NCBI RefSeq assembly: GCF_028502605.1
Contig: NC_079234.1
Span: forward strand, 2,604,001 to 2,668,000
Direction: 5' to 3'
DNA: 64,000 nucleotides
Origin: Trichoderma breve
Lineage: Eukaryota; Ascomycota; Sordariomycetes; Hypocreales; Hypocreaceae
Under the pieces are notes generated by a model, which did no database searches, was not told where the DNA came from, and saw nothing but the letters and a program-made list of their open reading frames with translations. The stretch's first letter is position 1, and the number at the start of each line of letters is the position of its first letter. Of the stretch, positions 24,090 through 36,141 are shown piece by piece. A program made the translations under genes and the position numbers.

Positions 24090-26691
24090 AAGGCAAAGCC
24101 GAGAAAGGTGTAGACAACACCTCACATTTCCATCTGTGATATCTCTGGTGAAAATAATCTTGCCAGCCATTATGGGTTGGTGGTGGAGCCGTGACACAGC
24201 CATACCGGTGTCTTTAACTGTAGGAAGAAGCATGCTACGCGGGCCCAGAAGTGTCTAGGAGGTGAGATGCGTGGGACGACAACACAATGGCAAATTTGCC
24301 CCTGCATACTATATCGAGTTGTCGGATGAGCGAAATTGGAATCGGAGCGTTATATATATCGACGAGGTTGAGCATATGTGACCAAGAGTAGAAAAGAAGG
24401 GCCCTTTATTGAGTTGGTCATGTCTGCCGAGTCGGGTATTTGATGAGTACGAAAGCAGAGGAGGATATGATGTATGAAAGCCACAATTTTATTGAAGAAC
24501 AAATAAAAAAATAGTAACTGGACAATATAGATTTTGAATACCGTTGCTTCGTGAAGTATTTGATGCACATCATATCGTGGAAACTCGACTTGGGAGTCGT
24601 GGAGATCGGAAGCTGTTAGTTGTTTAGTTCATAGCAAAGGAGAGGTGTCGACCATGTTTCCTAATCTGCCGGGAATCCTCCGTGTTGGCTATTCACTCTA
24701 TATACCTCTCTAATGCCCCTAGGCGCCAATTTAGAGCTGCGTCTGATCAATTCGATACACCACAACACCGCGCTTGTCAGTCCATGCCCTGTTTGGAGTG
24801 TTCCTGAAACCTCAAATCTGCACGTGCTGCCCGGTATTTCAACTGCCGCTGGCACCTCCCAAGGCCAGCGAGAAAAGAGGAGATGGAATCAGCCGTACGG
24901 AGTTCCATGGCTAATTTGCCCACTTCCATTGGCCGGATAGGGGGCTAATCGGCTGGTTCGCTGACACCCGCACTACAACTACAGGGGCGCTAGCAGAACT
25001 GCTAAAAATCGACAGCCTGCGAGGGTGAGTCACAGAGTTGCAGAATGCAGCGTCAACTACGTAAACTAGCTGGAGCCTTGTCCATATCCAGGCTCGCAGG
25101 AAATGACCTCGTGCGTGTTGCGGCTTAACTCCGGGCTGTGCTCATCTCGCAAAGTTTTTCCCGCGTGGAAAAGACCACGGGAAATGCTGCTACATGGCCC
25201 TGCGAAGTCCTCGACCGAAGTCCGTACTCCGGAACGATTGTACGAGCAACTCGCGTGTACACTGAAGCCCCAGGGTCCAACCCAACGTTCTGGACAGTGA
25301 CGTGTTAGCACTCTGCTTAGTCGAAAGGTTAAGTTGCTTTGCAAAGGCGGAGGTCAAATGACAGGCTGTGTTTTCTGTGTACTTGCAAAGGGACGTCGGC
25401 GCCATGGAAGAATAAACGGACCGCCTGGAAGCCTTTCCCATGGCTGGGGTCGTCATGGATCTGCCAATGGGGATTGCTGCCATGCACTAACACGGGGTAC
25501 TTGGAGAGCCGGCTGACAAAGCAGCCGCTCGGCTTTGAGATAAGCTTCCTGTTTGGTGGTGGATGAGATCGAAGCTGCTTCAATGCCATCTTTGCATGTG
25601 GTGGGCAGTGCTGCAGGTTTAATTTGTCGAGATGAAATCAAATTGATGGCTTGTCTTGTGAACCTTTCGGGTCTATTTCTAGATGAGGGATTTGAGAATC
25701 AAACGCTGTGCTCTGCTACAACCCGTTCATCATAAACATCGCCTGCTCACAGTAGCAGTAGCATCGTACCGCACAGCCGAGCCGGGGGCCTAGTACAGTA
25801 GCTACCGGTGTTAGTGCTGCACCGCGAAAAAAAAGTTGGAGACCAGACGCCTCAGCGATTAATGCATAGACGCACCTCCTGGGTGGTACCGTTTGGTATC
25901 ACGCAAGACTCGCGCCCGGCTCGACACCACTTCCTGGCTCCCCCCACCAACCGCAATTCTCGGGGGGTTCTTTATTATATTTTGTGCTTTAACCTCTAAT
26001 TCCAGCAGACGTCCCTCTTCTTCTCTCACAAACGCAAATTTTCTCTCATCCCACTCACTTTGACGCCTTTCTCTCTCCTCCTCCTGCTGCATCACCAGCT
26101 TCGCCTGCAGGACTCTGACGTTTTCGGCTTTCCGTCTGCCCCAAGTCCGCCACTCAAGCTTTCCGGCCCCTCTCCGCCTTCAACACTTGACAACTGACTG
26201 CCATATCAAGCCACCAAGGCAATTCCGCCCGCTTCTCGTCCGATCCCAAACGAGGCCGCGCAACCACTGGCATCTCCAGCCCAGGGTCCGAAACCATCGC
26301 AGAATATCTCTTTTCGCATTGCAACCCGAGCCCGAAGCCGTGGATTGGCTTTATTTCCGGCGAATGCAATCTTTTCTGACCAGCTACCGGCTGATCCTCT
26401 AAAAGGGCCAGTCTAATTCTCTCTCTCTGTCGTCGCACTGAGCCGTCGCCTCGCTTCTTCCCCTTTCTCGGCCTGGCTGCTTCTAGCAATTGACAGGCTG
26501 CCTCCCCCTGCCTTCTCCGGAGCCCTCAGAGGTCTAATATATGCGCCGCATCAATTATAACCGGCAAGCCGCTTGTGAGGCCGGCTGAAGTTCAGAGCAT
26601 TTCGGTGTGATCCTTAAATCCGAATCGCCTCATCAGCCAACAACCGTCTGAGATTACGAAAGCCCCTCAGCTTTCCTTCCCCTCCTCTACA
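24090..26691. other. Intergenic region and long leader of the Zn2Cys6 gene
   Basis: 2.6 kb with no supportable gene. From about 25980 to 26690 it is pyrimidine-rich and probably transcribed as the 5' leader of the gene starting at 26692. Frames on the minus strand here (for example 25859-26095) are complements of CT tracts. Confidence 0.55.
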
Positions 26692-29462
26692 ATGACGCCC
26701 ACTCCGCCTTCGACCAACTCTTCTACAGGGGGTCGCTCCCCTGAGGAGCAGTTTCGCGTTGTGAGGAAGAGAAATCGTGTGCCTTTGAGCTGCTATCCAT
26801 GCAGGACAAGAAAGTACGTCGTTATCTCCGCACTGTCCATGGACAAGAGTGTAGGCGTGCTAACCTCCCATGCAGATTGTGAGTGCCTGGGCGCTCGGAT
26901 ATGGCTTGACGAACAGCCAAAGAGCAGCATCCTTTGATGCATTTTGACTTGCTAACATGGCGTAGGAAATGCGACAGGAACCACCCGTGCAGCAACTGCA
27001 CCAAGCGAGAGGGCATGGACACGTCGTCATGCTCCTATGCAGCTCCGGCAACCCGAAAAAAGAGCCAGAACCAGGCTGACGCCACGCCGGATGACATGCA
27101 GAATAGGATCGACCGGTTAGAAGGCCTTGTCCTGTCTTTGATGCATGGCGGGGCTAATGTAGACCCTGCTTCAGCCGCTGCGGCTGGTCGAGCTGCCTCT
27201 ACATCGCAGTCGTTAACTGATAGCGGCTCTTCCGCCAAAGCTGGCCGCGACGAGGGGGTGACAATGCTCGAAGACGATAGCGACACGGAAGAGGGACTCG
27301 CGGCTTCGCTGGGAGTTTTGAAAGTCGACCCCGACAAGGGCAAGTCCATGTATATCGGCCAAGAGCACTGGCATACGATTCTGTCCGACATTTCCGAAGT
27401 GAAAAACTATTTCATGTTTCACAAGAAGGAGCTGGAGACGAGCTACGAGCGTGTCAGGCTATCAAAACCAATGGCGGCTCGGGAAGGGCCGACGTTGTTG
27501 CTCGGTGCCTTGCCCGCCTCCGAGATTGAGCTTCGCGCGGAGCTACCTCCAAAGTCGAGCATCCTGACCCTGTGTAGCCGTTACTTCAACTCAATGGACA
27601 ATGCTGTGTGTATAATACACGGCCCGACCTTTTTTAAGCAGCTGAAGAGCCATTGGGAGGACCCGTCAAAAACGCCAATTATGTGGCTAGGATTGCTATA
27701 TTCCGTGCTTACTCTTGCCATGCTGAGCTATCACAAAGTTGGTGATGAGCCTCCTGAGTGGAGAGGCCGGACTTTGGAGCTGGCGTCAGAATATCGGCTA
27801 CGGACAGTTCAATGTCTGATCAAGGCAGACTACACGAAGCCGGTCGAGTACACTGTCGAGGCTATGCTTTTATACGTCTTTGGAGAGTACTCATCTCGGT
27901 GGGATGCCGACCTCGGATTGTGGTTGATCGTTTCTGTCATCACGAGGATAGCCTTCCGCATGGGATACCATCGAGATGCCAAATGGTTTCCCAATCTTAC
28001 ACCATTTCAAGCTGTAAGTTCACTTTTGGTACTTCGCTGACGAGCAAACGACTGATACGAGACGGCGTAGGAAATGAGAAGAAGAGCGTGGGCGTTGGTC
28101 CGCATGTCTGATGTCGTTTTTTCACATCAGGTGTCATTGCCTAACATGATATACGAGAACGACTGCGACACTCAGCTTCCAAACAACCTTTTCGACGATG
28201 AATTCCACCCCGATACCAAGGAACTGCCACCTTCACGCCCCTCTTCAGAACCGACGCCGATATCATACATGATTGCGAAAGTGAGGCTCTGCTCCGAGTT
28301 GGGAAACATTCTGCAGGCAACAAACATGGTTGGCAAAACTGTTCCATACGACGAGATTATCCGATTCGACGCAAAGCTTCGCCAAATCATGCAGGAGCTT
28401 CCTCCTCACCTTCGACTTGGTGCACTAGAGGCGTCTCAGGATCCGGTGACATTAATCATTGCAAGGTACAACATTGATATCTTGTTTCAGAAGATACTCT
28501 GTCTGCTGCACAGGAAATATCACGCCAAGGCCCAGCATAACCCAAGATATGCCTTTTCTCGACGCAGTGCTATCGAAGCGTCACTGCAGGCGATGGAACA
28601 CTTAAGCAAGCTGCATCGCGAATCTCAGGGGAACGGCCGGCTGCGATCTGTTTCGTGGTACATCAAATCAATTGCGACAAAAGAGTTTACTTTGCCAGCT
28701 ATGCTACTTGTTCTAGACCTTCATTATGATAACATTGCACGGCAATCGCCCAATCCCACCGATGACGGCTTCGTCTACACTGACGAACAACGAAGCAAAA
28801 TGATCACCGCACTCGAAACTGCCAAGGGCATATGGGCCGCTCTTGCTCATACTTCAATGGAAGCCTTCAAGGCTACCAAAGTCATTGAAATCATGCTGGA
28901 CAAGATTAAGGTGTCTGGTGGAGAGGCCATGGATTCCAACAGCGACCAAGTCCCATCTCGAACCGACTCCCTGTCTGCCTCAATTGTAGGCTCAGGCTCA
29001 GGCTCCTCACTGGATCAAACACCTTTGTCACTGGGCTTCGTGTCCCCCATCGGGATCCCCGGCTTTGGTGGCCAAGACCCATTCTCGCAGAGTAGTGCCT
29101 TTATGGGTATGGACTTTGGCCTACGGGCAACAAATGGGACAAATGGGAACGAGTTCCCGCAGTTTGACGCTCTCAATGGTAACGGCGCCGGTGCCTCTCC
29201 GCTCTCCATGTTTACAAACCTGGGCGGCACCGGGGCAGGCGACATGGCCAATTTTGACTGGGTAAGACTGCAATTTCCTCTCCTTTAGCATTAGATCAAC
29301 ATTGGCTGACAATTCTGTTTCAAATAGAGTGCATTTGAAAACTACACACAGATGACAACTTGGGGAGCAGACCAGAGTTTCCAGATTTACGGTTCTGGGG
29401 AGCAATCGTCTCCGGAACAGGGGCTGGGCGATGGTGCGAGTATGATGAACGAGCAGCAGTAA
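26692..29462 (+). CDS. Zn(II)2Cys6 fungal transcription factor with a 3-nt microexon
   Basis: Nuclear regulator with an N-terminal binuclear zinc cluster and a fungal-specific transcription factor domain. Exons: 26692-26813, 26876-26878, 26966-28013, 28071-29261, 29328-29462, giving 832 aa. The zinc cluster is C34-YP-C37-RTRKLK-C44-DRNHP-C50-SN-C53, with the sixth Cys at 64. The residues K41-L42-K43 need the 3-nt exon ATT; without it the spacing is CX2CX5C. A coiled-coil-like NRIDRLEGLVLSLM follows at about 90. The middle homology region includes SRYFNSMDNAVCIIHGPTFF, later YHRDAKWFPNLTPFQA-EMRRRAW joined across the 57-nt intron. The C-terminus is Gly/Ser/Phe rich and could activate transcription. 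The target pathway is not recognisable. An unspliced reading would wrongly start at 26934. Confidence 0.9.
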
Positions 29463-29740
29463 TTTGATGTGTATTTAAACACTCTTGTATATGATAGAAC
29501 ACGTTCGTTGGACATGTTTGATCTGGATTTGGTATTTGGATAAGGGAAAATGTAAGGTCTTCATGAGCAGGGACATTTGTAGCTACTTTTATTCCAAGTC
29601 CCCCCTTCTCTCCGCTTCATGAGTAAATGGTGTCTCTGTATCTCTCTCTGTATGGTGACGATGACTGCTTTGCAATGAGACTTTGGGCAAGCTATAAATA
29701 AGAGGTTGTTATAGTATTGTTTCAAGAGTAACAGCATATT
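29463..29740. other. 3' region of the Zn2Cys6 gene
   Basis: A/T-rich downstream sequence between the Zn2Cys6 stop codon and the tandem array that begins at 29741. No gene seen. Confidence 0.5.
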
Positions 29741-29980
29741 GTCTACTAAGTACTACGTCTACGACATGAGTAAATCTACTATACTATACTATGGTCTACT
29801 CTGGTCTGCTACATCTACTATGGTCTACTATGGTCTACTACATCTGTTATTATCTACTATAGTCTACTATAGTCTACTACATCTACTATAGCCTACTACG
29901 ATCTACTTTTATTTACTAAAATCTACTCTAATCTACTATATCTATTACGATCTACTATAATCTACTATATCTCTCTACCA
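29741..29980. repeat. Degenerate TCTACT minisatellite (about 10-bp period)
   Basis: About 240 nt made of variants of TCTACTATAG and TCTACTATGG, with TCTACT present 15 times. It lies between the stop of the Zn2Cys6 gene and the promoter of the F-box gene. Confidence 0.85.
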
Positions 29981-30436
29981 TACACATCTTCTGTAATCAT
30001 TCTGCAGAGCATCTCAAGTGGCCACTTCGCTTAGTCATCACCAATCGATAAGCTGCCTCTAGCAAAAGTGTGCAGCATTTCTACGTCAGCCCATGCTTTA
30101 TAGGGGATTTAGTGCCCGTCACACGGCGAGACCGAAAAAGCTCCGGAGAAGATCGAGAGCAGAGAGCTCTTTCCGTGCCTTCTCATTACGTCTCTTCTTT
30201 CCCTCTTAAGAGCCACTGTTTCACTGTTTAGAGTCTCTCGATGATACTCCAACGTGCCTGCCCGTGCTTGCGAGGACTTTGGGCAAGGGCTAATCGATCC
30301 CTTGCATCGCTCCTGCACAACTCCCCGAGCTAATCTCAACAGTCAACCTGTTTACTCGATCCTGCACATCTCACATGTCTTCCTCTTCTTCTTCCTCTTC
30401 GCCTCTTCAACAGCTCGTTTTCTTCTCTATGCAGTC
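29981..30436. promoter_or_regulatory. Putative promoter and leader of the F-box gene
   Basis: 455 nt upstream of the chosen start at 30437. An in-frame ATG at 30254 exists but would add a hydrophobic, leader-like stretch of 61 residues (many Phe/Leu), which I take as untranslated or as an alternative start. Confidence 0.45.
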
Positions 30437-32437
30437 ATGGACAACGTTCGCCAGGGGCACGTGGTTGATGCCAGTCTGGCATACCTACAGAGGCTCGAGG
30501 ATGAGATGCGAGTTCTGAACGGGACACAACTCGTTTCATCCGACAGCAGCACCCTGGGATCCCCGAGCGCTAGGAAACGAAGGCGACTAGAGAGTTCAAG
30601 CGAGGGCGAGGGCAAAACTTCCAAGAAGACCAGGATCACCTCTGCTAGCCAGAACAGTGTTGTTTTTGGCCCCGCAGAGCCTCCCCGTCATGACAGGTCG
30701 CGGCAGCTCCCAGCGGAGTTGTGGCATCACATCTTTTCCTTTCTCTCGCCGGTTACTCTGGGGCGCTGTCTGCGTGTCAACCGGCTGTTCCACAAATACC
30801 TCGATCCTGTCTCGCCCTTCATCTCTACTTCTGTGATGCACGTGCCTACCACTCGTATATTGCCTACACTGCCCCCAGACGCCATCTGGCGAGCGTCCAG
30901 ATGTCTTCACTGGCCAGCCATGCCCGCGCCGCTCAAAGGAAAGTTTGAATTGGATATGTGGCGGTTTGCCTGTACCCGATTTTGCCAATTCTGCGGCCAG
31001 CTGGATAAAGCCTACAATACCACTGAGGATTCTTCAAAGCCCCGCAGACCTGGCAATACCACTGTATCGCCTATCTTTCCTTTCTTCATCAATACGTGCG
31101 GGAACTGTTTGATTGGAAAGAGCATCAAGGTGAGTGACTTTACCTTCTCTTGTTGGGGTCTATCAAGTAGCTGACAAGACTTTTCTGCCCTACAGGAACT
31201 TGACTTCTATCTATCAACATCAAGACCATCGCTCATCTCATCGGGGCTTCCTATGGTTTTTCTGACGCCTGATATGAATGTAATCTCCCCTCAAGAATTG
31301 CGAAGCATCCCAGGGGCCATTACCCCTCTTCAGTTGACAAAAGTGTATTGGCCTGCCCAAGTGGAGAGGCTTCAGGAAGAGTTTGAAGAAGTCAAGCGAT
31401 TTGGCGTTGCAGCTACTGAAGAGTGGAAAAAAGGCTTAGAAATTCGAGGCATTGAACAACTTCATGACGCTTCCCGATGGGATAGGTGGCTCCTGTCAGG
31501 AGGTGTCCGCCAAATGCGCAGACATTCGACTCAGCCGACGCCTACTGCTGCTAACAAGCCGGAACGGATAGGGAAAAAAGGTTCGGAAATTGCTAAAACT
31601 CTGCAGAAGCAGCGACAGGATGTTGAGACTACTGTACGAATTCACATCTCCAACCTCGCAGATGAGGTCATAGACAGCTGGGTTAAGGGACGCATCGTCA
31701 AGAAGGGAAATTGCGCAGACTTCGCCGCGGAGGTGTTGGCATACGTCCGCAAACAGTTCTATAAGGACGGAGCGAGGGCCGTTTCCTTGACGCGAGGACT
31801 AACTCTCGACGATATGAAATGGGTGTTCGATCATAAAATTGGGCCACATACGAACCATCTCCAGAAGGACTTTTTTCGCTGCAAAGAATGCCCGAGCCCG
31901 AGTAAAAAGCGTTACGGCCTTCAAGCTATCCTACAACATTATGCTATGAAGCACCGCTCAAAGAAGTTGAAGAGCATGACTATGCTTTGGAAAACGGAGT
32001 GGCCTGAGGAGCCTCCATTCACGTGCTCAGCATCTGTCAGCTCAAATCTAACAATGCCTGGTGTGCCTGAGGCAAGCAGACACTTGGAGGAAACATACTA
32101 CGTGGGAGAACGCCGCGAGCACGCCCCCCATGCGATAGAAACACCAGCCCCTGTCATGGCTTCGCAAAGAGAACAAAGCCACGCCAGTGGTTACCAACAA
32201 CCGATGTCCACGGCCTTCTACCAGTCCTACGACATTGTTGACGTGCGGAATTTACCGAATGGCTACTACATTCAATATCCCGCCATCTTCCACGACTACA
32301 GAATTCCCTCTAATGCTAGTTACTCCAACTATACCATCAGGGAATCGCACAACAATACTGGAGCCTTATCACAGGTTTATAATGTTTATGAGTCACGAGA
32401 TCCATTGGCCAATAGAAGATTGGGAGGTTGGGAATAA
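30437..32437 (+). CDS. F-box protein with C-terminal zinc-finger-like region
   Basis: Probably a substrate receptor of an SCF ubiquitin ligase. Exons 30437-31129 and 31196-32437 (66-nt intron, GTGAGT, branch GCTGAC, CTACAG) give 644 aa. An N-terminal coiled-coil-like region (about 10-30) and a basic RKRRR signal (46-50) precede the F-box at about 89-130 (RQLPAELWHHIFSFLSP). Cysteine pairs CQFC and CGNC, about 50 residues apart, may bind zinc just before the intron. A second possible finger is FFRCKECPSPSKKRYG with LQHYAMKHRSKK (C-X2-C ... H-X4-H). The C-terminal 130 residues are Tyr/Asn/Ser rich and probably disordered. The substrate is unknown. The gene sits between two unrelated tandem arrays. 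Confidence 0.85.
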
Positions 32438-32689
32438 CATGGGCATAGACTAGAGCTTTCATAGGAGCATTCTCTCTTTCATTTTTGTTCTTGTTAAACA
32501 CTTATGACAACGGCGTTTTAAGGCATCTTACTACTGAGGCAAAACTATTTAATTGAAGAGGAAATGGTAGTTTGTACATATCTACATATAATAACTCAGT
32601 ACTTACCTACCTTTTAACCAGACATTCTGTACCAAGAAGGGGCAAATTTTACAAACAATATTTATTATCAATGGACCCAGGAGATTCAG

Positions 32690-32936
32690 ATAGATATACT
32701 AGAGATATCTAGAGAAACTAGAGATATCTAGATATACCAGAAGATACTAGAGATATCTAGAGATACCAGAAGATACTAGAGATACCAGAAGATACTAGAG
32801 ATACCAGAAGATACTAGAGATACCAGAAGATACTAGAGATACCAGAAGATACTAGAGATACCAGAAGATACTAGAGATACCAGAAGATACTAGAGATACC
32901 AGAAGATACTAGAGATACCAGAAGATACTAGAGACA
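32690..32936. repeat. 19-bp tandem satellite array
   Basis: Unit ACTAGAGATACCAGAAGAT. The heptamer CCAGAAG recurs at exact 19-nt steps at 32766, 32785, 32804, 32823, 32842, 32861, 32880, 32899 and 32918, with a diverged unit at 32737 and an imperfect CTAGAGATAT edge from 32690. The perfect copies imply recent expansion. It lies downstream of the F-box gene, between two 3' ends. Confidence 0.95.
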
Positions 32937-33517
32937 TATAGTCGTAGATCAGTTCATATAACACGGCCACACATTAAGCAGTATAGGTAGTGACAAGTAT
33001 ATTTCCTATCATTGGAGACATGACAGAGTCGAGCGGTGTAGTTGTAGAAAATATGAGAAATCGTTTGCAGCCATGGTCACGGAAATGTATCCTCTTACCC
33101 CTTCTTCCCATTTCCTCTCCCTCCATTGCATCATATACAGGTTGTTTACACTTCAAAATGAAACTCTCATTTTGACAATCACACACTCTCTCATTTCCCC
33201 TCTTGAACAGGCGTGTTTCTCTTCCATATCTTTTTTTTCCTCTTCCAGTCATCCATTCCTCCCCCAGCCGTTTGCCTTCGTTAAAAACCCCATGGACGCC
33301 TCATTGATCGCCTTTTTTCGTGTTTTGAAAACCTACCGCTTTTATACAGACATTGAGCCTCCCAATTCTTTTTTTCTTTTTCTTCTTTGGATGTCATCTT
33401 CTACTTCTTTTTTCCCTTCTCTTCATGGTAGATTTCCAGAGCATCATAGAAGGGAGGGGAGAATATTAAAAAAGAACAAGAAGAAAAGGCATCTTTACGA
33501 GCTCCTTCGCCCCTGTT
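32937..33517. other. 3' flank of Dnm1 gene
   Basis: Pyrimidine-rich on the plus strand, with T-runs near 33230 and 33370-33420. Convergent intergenic sequence, no gene seen. Confidence 0.5.
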
Positions 33518-36141
33518 TTACAAAACCTCGCCGATAATCTTTGCCGCCTCGCGGTATGTCTGGAGGAGCTTCTCACACTTCTCACGCTCCTTCTTAACAC
33601 CATCGTCCTCGTAGAGGAGCTCTTCGAAGAGGTTCTCCTTGTAGAGCTCGCTGACAAGGCGATTCTGGACGACGTCCTTGCAGTGGTTGACGAGGAGATG
33701 CATGATGGCCTTGGGAACCTGGTCGGCGATGGATTCGCGGACGATGTTGAAGTAGGAGGAGATGAGGGCGCGGATGAGCTCTGCTTCCATGGCTTCGCGC
33801 TCGGTCATGGCGGGTTCGTTAGATTCGCCCTGTGGGAGAGGAGAGGAGTTAGTCAGGAGTAAAAGAACAAAAGAGCTGTGTTGTTAAGGAGAGACTCTGT
33901 ATCAAGACTTACCAGATGTGATGCCAGGCCGTAACTTCGAGATGATGGGTCATACTCATCTGTCACGGAGGGGGGGGCGGTAGAGGTTCGGATCGCCAAC
34001 TTCTCTTCACGACGGAGACTCTGAGAGAAGGTGGGCTCTGAAGGGTGACTGGTATGTCTGCCGTTGGTGGTGGGAGTAATAGGGGCGCTGACGGGTGCCA
34101 TGCCATCCTTGCCGAAAAAGTAGTTCAAGAATGTATCGCGAGCACCGCCAATTCCTTGTCCATTCATGCCCGGAGACGATGGCCGGATCCCATTCATGGA
34201 TGCGCCGAGGCCAACCAGGGCGTCCTGGTGGACGGCAGGTGACATGCTTCGTGAAGGCTTTGCTGTGGCGAGTTTGCGAAGGTTGGGCTCTGCTGCCCGC
34301 GGGGTTCCCTCCGCAACTGGGCTCTCATCGCCATCTTCTTGCGGCTCCGTGCCGTTGGGCCCGAGCTCCTTTAGCCGCCGCTTCTCCCGGCGCTCACGCT
34401 CTTCCAGGATGATCCTCTTACGTTCCCGCTCCTGTTTGGCGCTGACAACGTTGCTCATTGCTGCGGCGGCGCCTAGGAAGTTGGGGTGGTTCGTGTTGAT
34501 GTATGCGCGCTGAATGGAAATGAGTGACTCGACATAGTTTGAGGCGGGGCCTAACCGCTCTCGCAGAAGATCCGATACGACCTCGATGAGCTTTGCTTGG
34601 AGTCTTGGGAATCTGGAAAGTTCTATTGAGCCGCATGTATGGCAAATCTTGATGAGTTCTTCGTAGACAAGTTCGACGCAGCGCTGGCTGGGAATCTCCA
34701 AGAGCTTGATTTGGGGCTTCACAAGCAAATCAAAAGCCATCTCAGGCACGAACAAGCTGGGCCGAGGACCAGTGGAGTTGCGGATTGCCGTTCTAATATC
34801 CAACGCTGACAAGTTTGAAGTAGGGTCGATGGTATCTAGTGAGCTTCCAAAAACAGAGTTGAAGATGTAGTAGATGCGGGCACCACCACAAAGCTCCTTG
34901 GTCGAGATTTCAGTGGATGTACCGTCGATGGAGGAGATGAAGGAGGTTGCAAATCGTGTCATGAGCTGCAGAATCAATGAGCCGCGGTGCTCCTTTCCGC
35001 TAAAGTGCATGTCACCATAGCCGGCGAGTTCCTGCTGAGTCTGACCCATCAAAGTGTTGAGGCGCGCCTTGATGTCGGGCAACCGCTCTCGAATGTGAGC
35101 CATGAGAGTCGTGTTAAGCGTCTTGGCCAAGAACTGTGTACCGCATCGGCTCGAGATGTTACGGTAAGCCGGGTGGTGCTTGAAGAAGTCCATTTCGGCT
35201 TTGAGGGCATCCTCCATGGGTTTGTTGCCCTGAATATCCTGCTGCGAGCGGTTCACGACACCAATGAAGCCAAGCTTCAAAGGGTACACACGGCCGGACA
35301 GGATATCGAGGGCATTGGTGCCGTGGTCCATCAAGTCGATCTTGGTGAGAACACCGATGGTCCTCCTGCCAAGAGGATCCACATGCCGGGCAAGCTTAAG
35401 AGCCTCTGAGTTGACAAGGTCGACATTGGCCGGTGACACCGCCAGAACAATACTGTTGGGCTTGGCAATGTACTCAGAGATCAAATTTCTCGTTTGCTTC
35501 TCGATATCAGAAGGCTGATCGCCAATGGGTACCTATGCATGATTCGAGCCAGATTAGCCTAGAAGAGGAGCAGGTAAGAAGAGGTAAAGACGAACCTTGG
35601 TTAAACCGGGCAGATCGACCAGGGTCAGGTTGAGGACATGCGGTGAGTAAATCTTGAGGTTTATGGGCTGTCTATTGATGCCTTTGTTGGTACCAGCAAC
35701 TCTGGATGTCTCATTCTCGATCTCCCGCTTGACATCTATAAAGTCGTTGAACCGTCTATTGGGGATGTGGTGGAACTCGGCCCATTCTGAGCGCCGCGCA
35801 GCACCGGGCGAGCGGTATGGGTCGTTGAACGGATCTGGCGCCGTCTCATCCTCCGGGATGTTGATGAGCTGCAGGATCAGCGGCCGGCGGGTTACGATGC
35901 CGCTGCCTCGGGGCAGAAAGTCTCGGCCGACGATGTTTTCGAGAACGGAAGATTTTCCGGCGGACTGGGATCCCACGACGACCTGAGCGGCGGGGCATTA
36001 GCATCAAGCGAGGACAAGGGGAGGCGGATTTGCACCACGCACAATTTGGGGGAGATCGAGGGAATCGCTGCCAATGGTGTTGAACACCAGGTCCTGCAGC
36101 TTGTTGACCGTGTTGAGCAGATCTTCGCCGAGGGCCGCCAT
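33518..36141 (-). CDS. dnm1: Dynamin-related GTPase Dnm1 (mitochondrial/peroxisomal fission)
   Basis: Self-assembling GTPase that divides mitochondria and peroxisomes. Exons 36141-36043, 35982-35596, 35532-33913 and 33829-33518 (introns 60, 63 and 83 nt) give 805 aa. G1 is GSQSAGKS at residues 37-44 (the usual form is GSQSSGKS), G3 is DLPG at 156-159, G4 is TKID at 225-228. The middle and stalk region includes [20 protein letters not shown] and [17 protein letters not shown] Ser/Pro-rich variable insert with LNYFFGKDG precedes the GTPase effector domain in the last exon ([20 protein letters not shown]). The FFGKD motif and the long variable insert fit Dnm1 rather than Vps1; some databases label such fungal proteins Vps1. 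The start ATG is confirmed by [20 protein letters not shown], the standard dynamin N-terminus. Confidence 0.93.
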
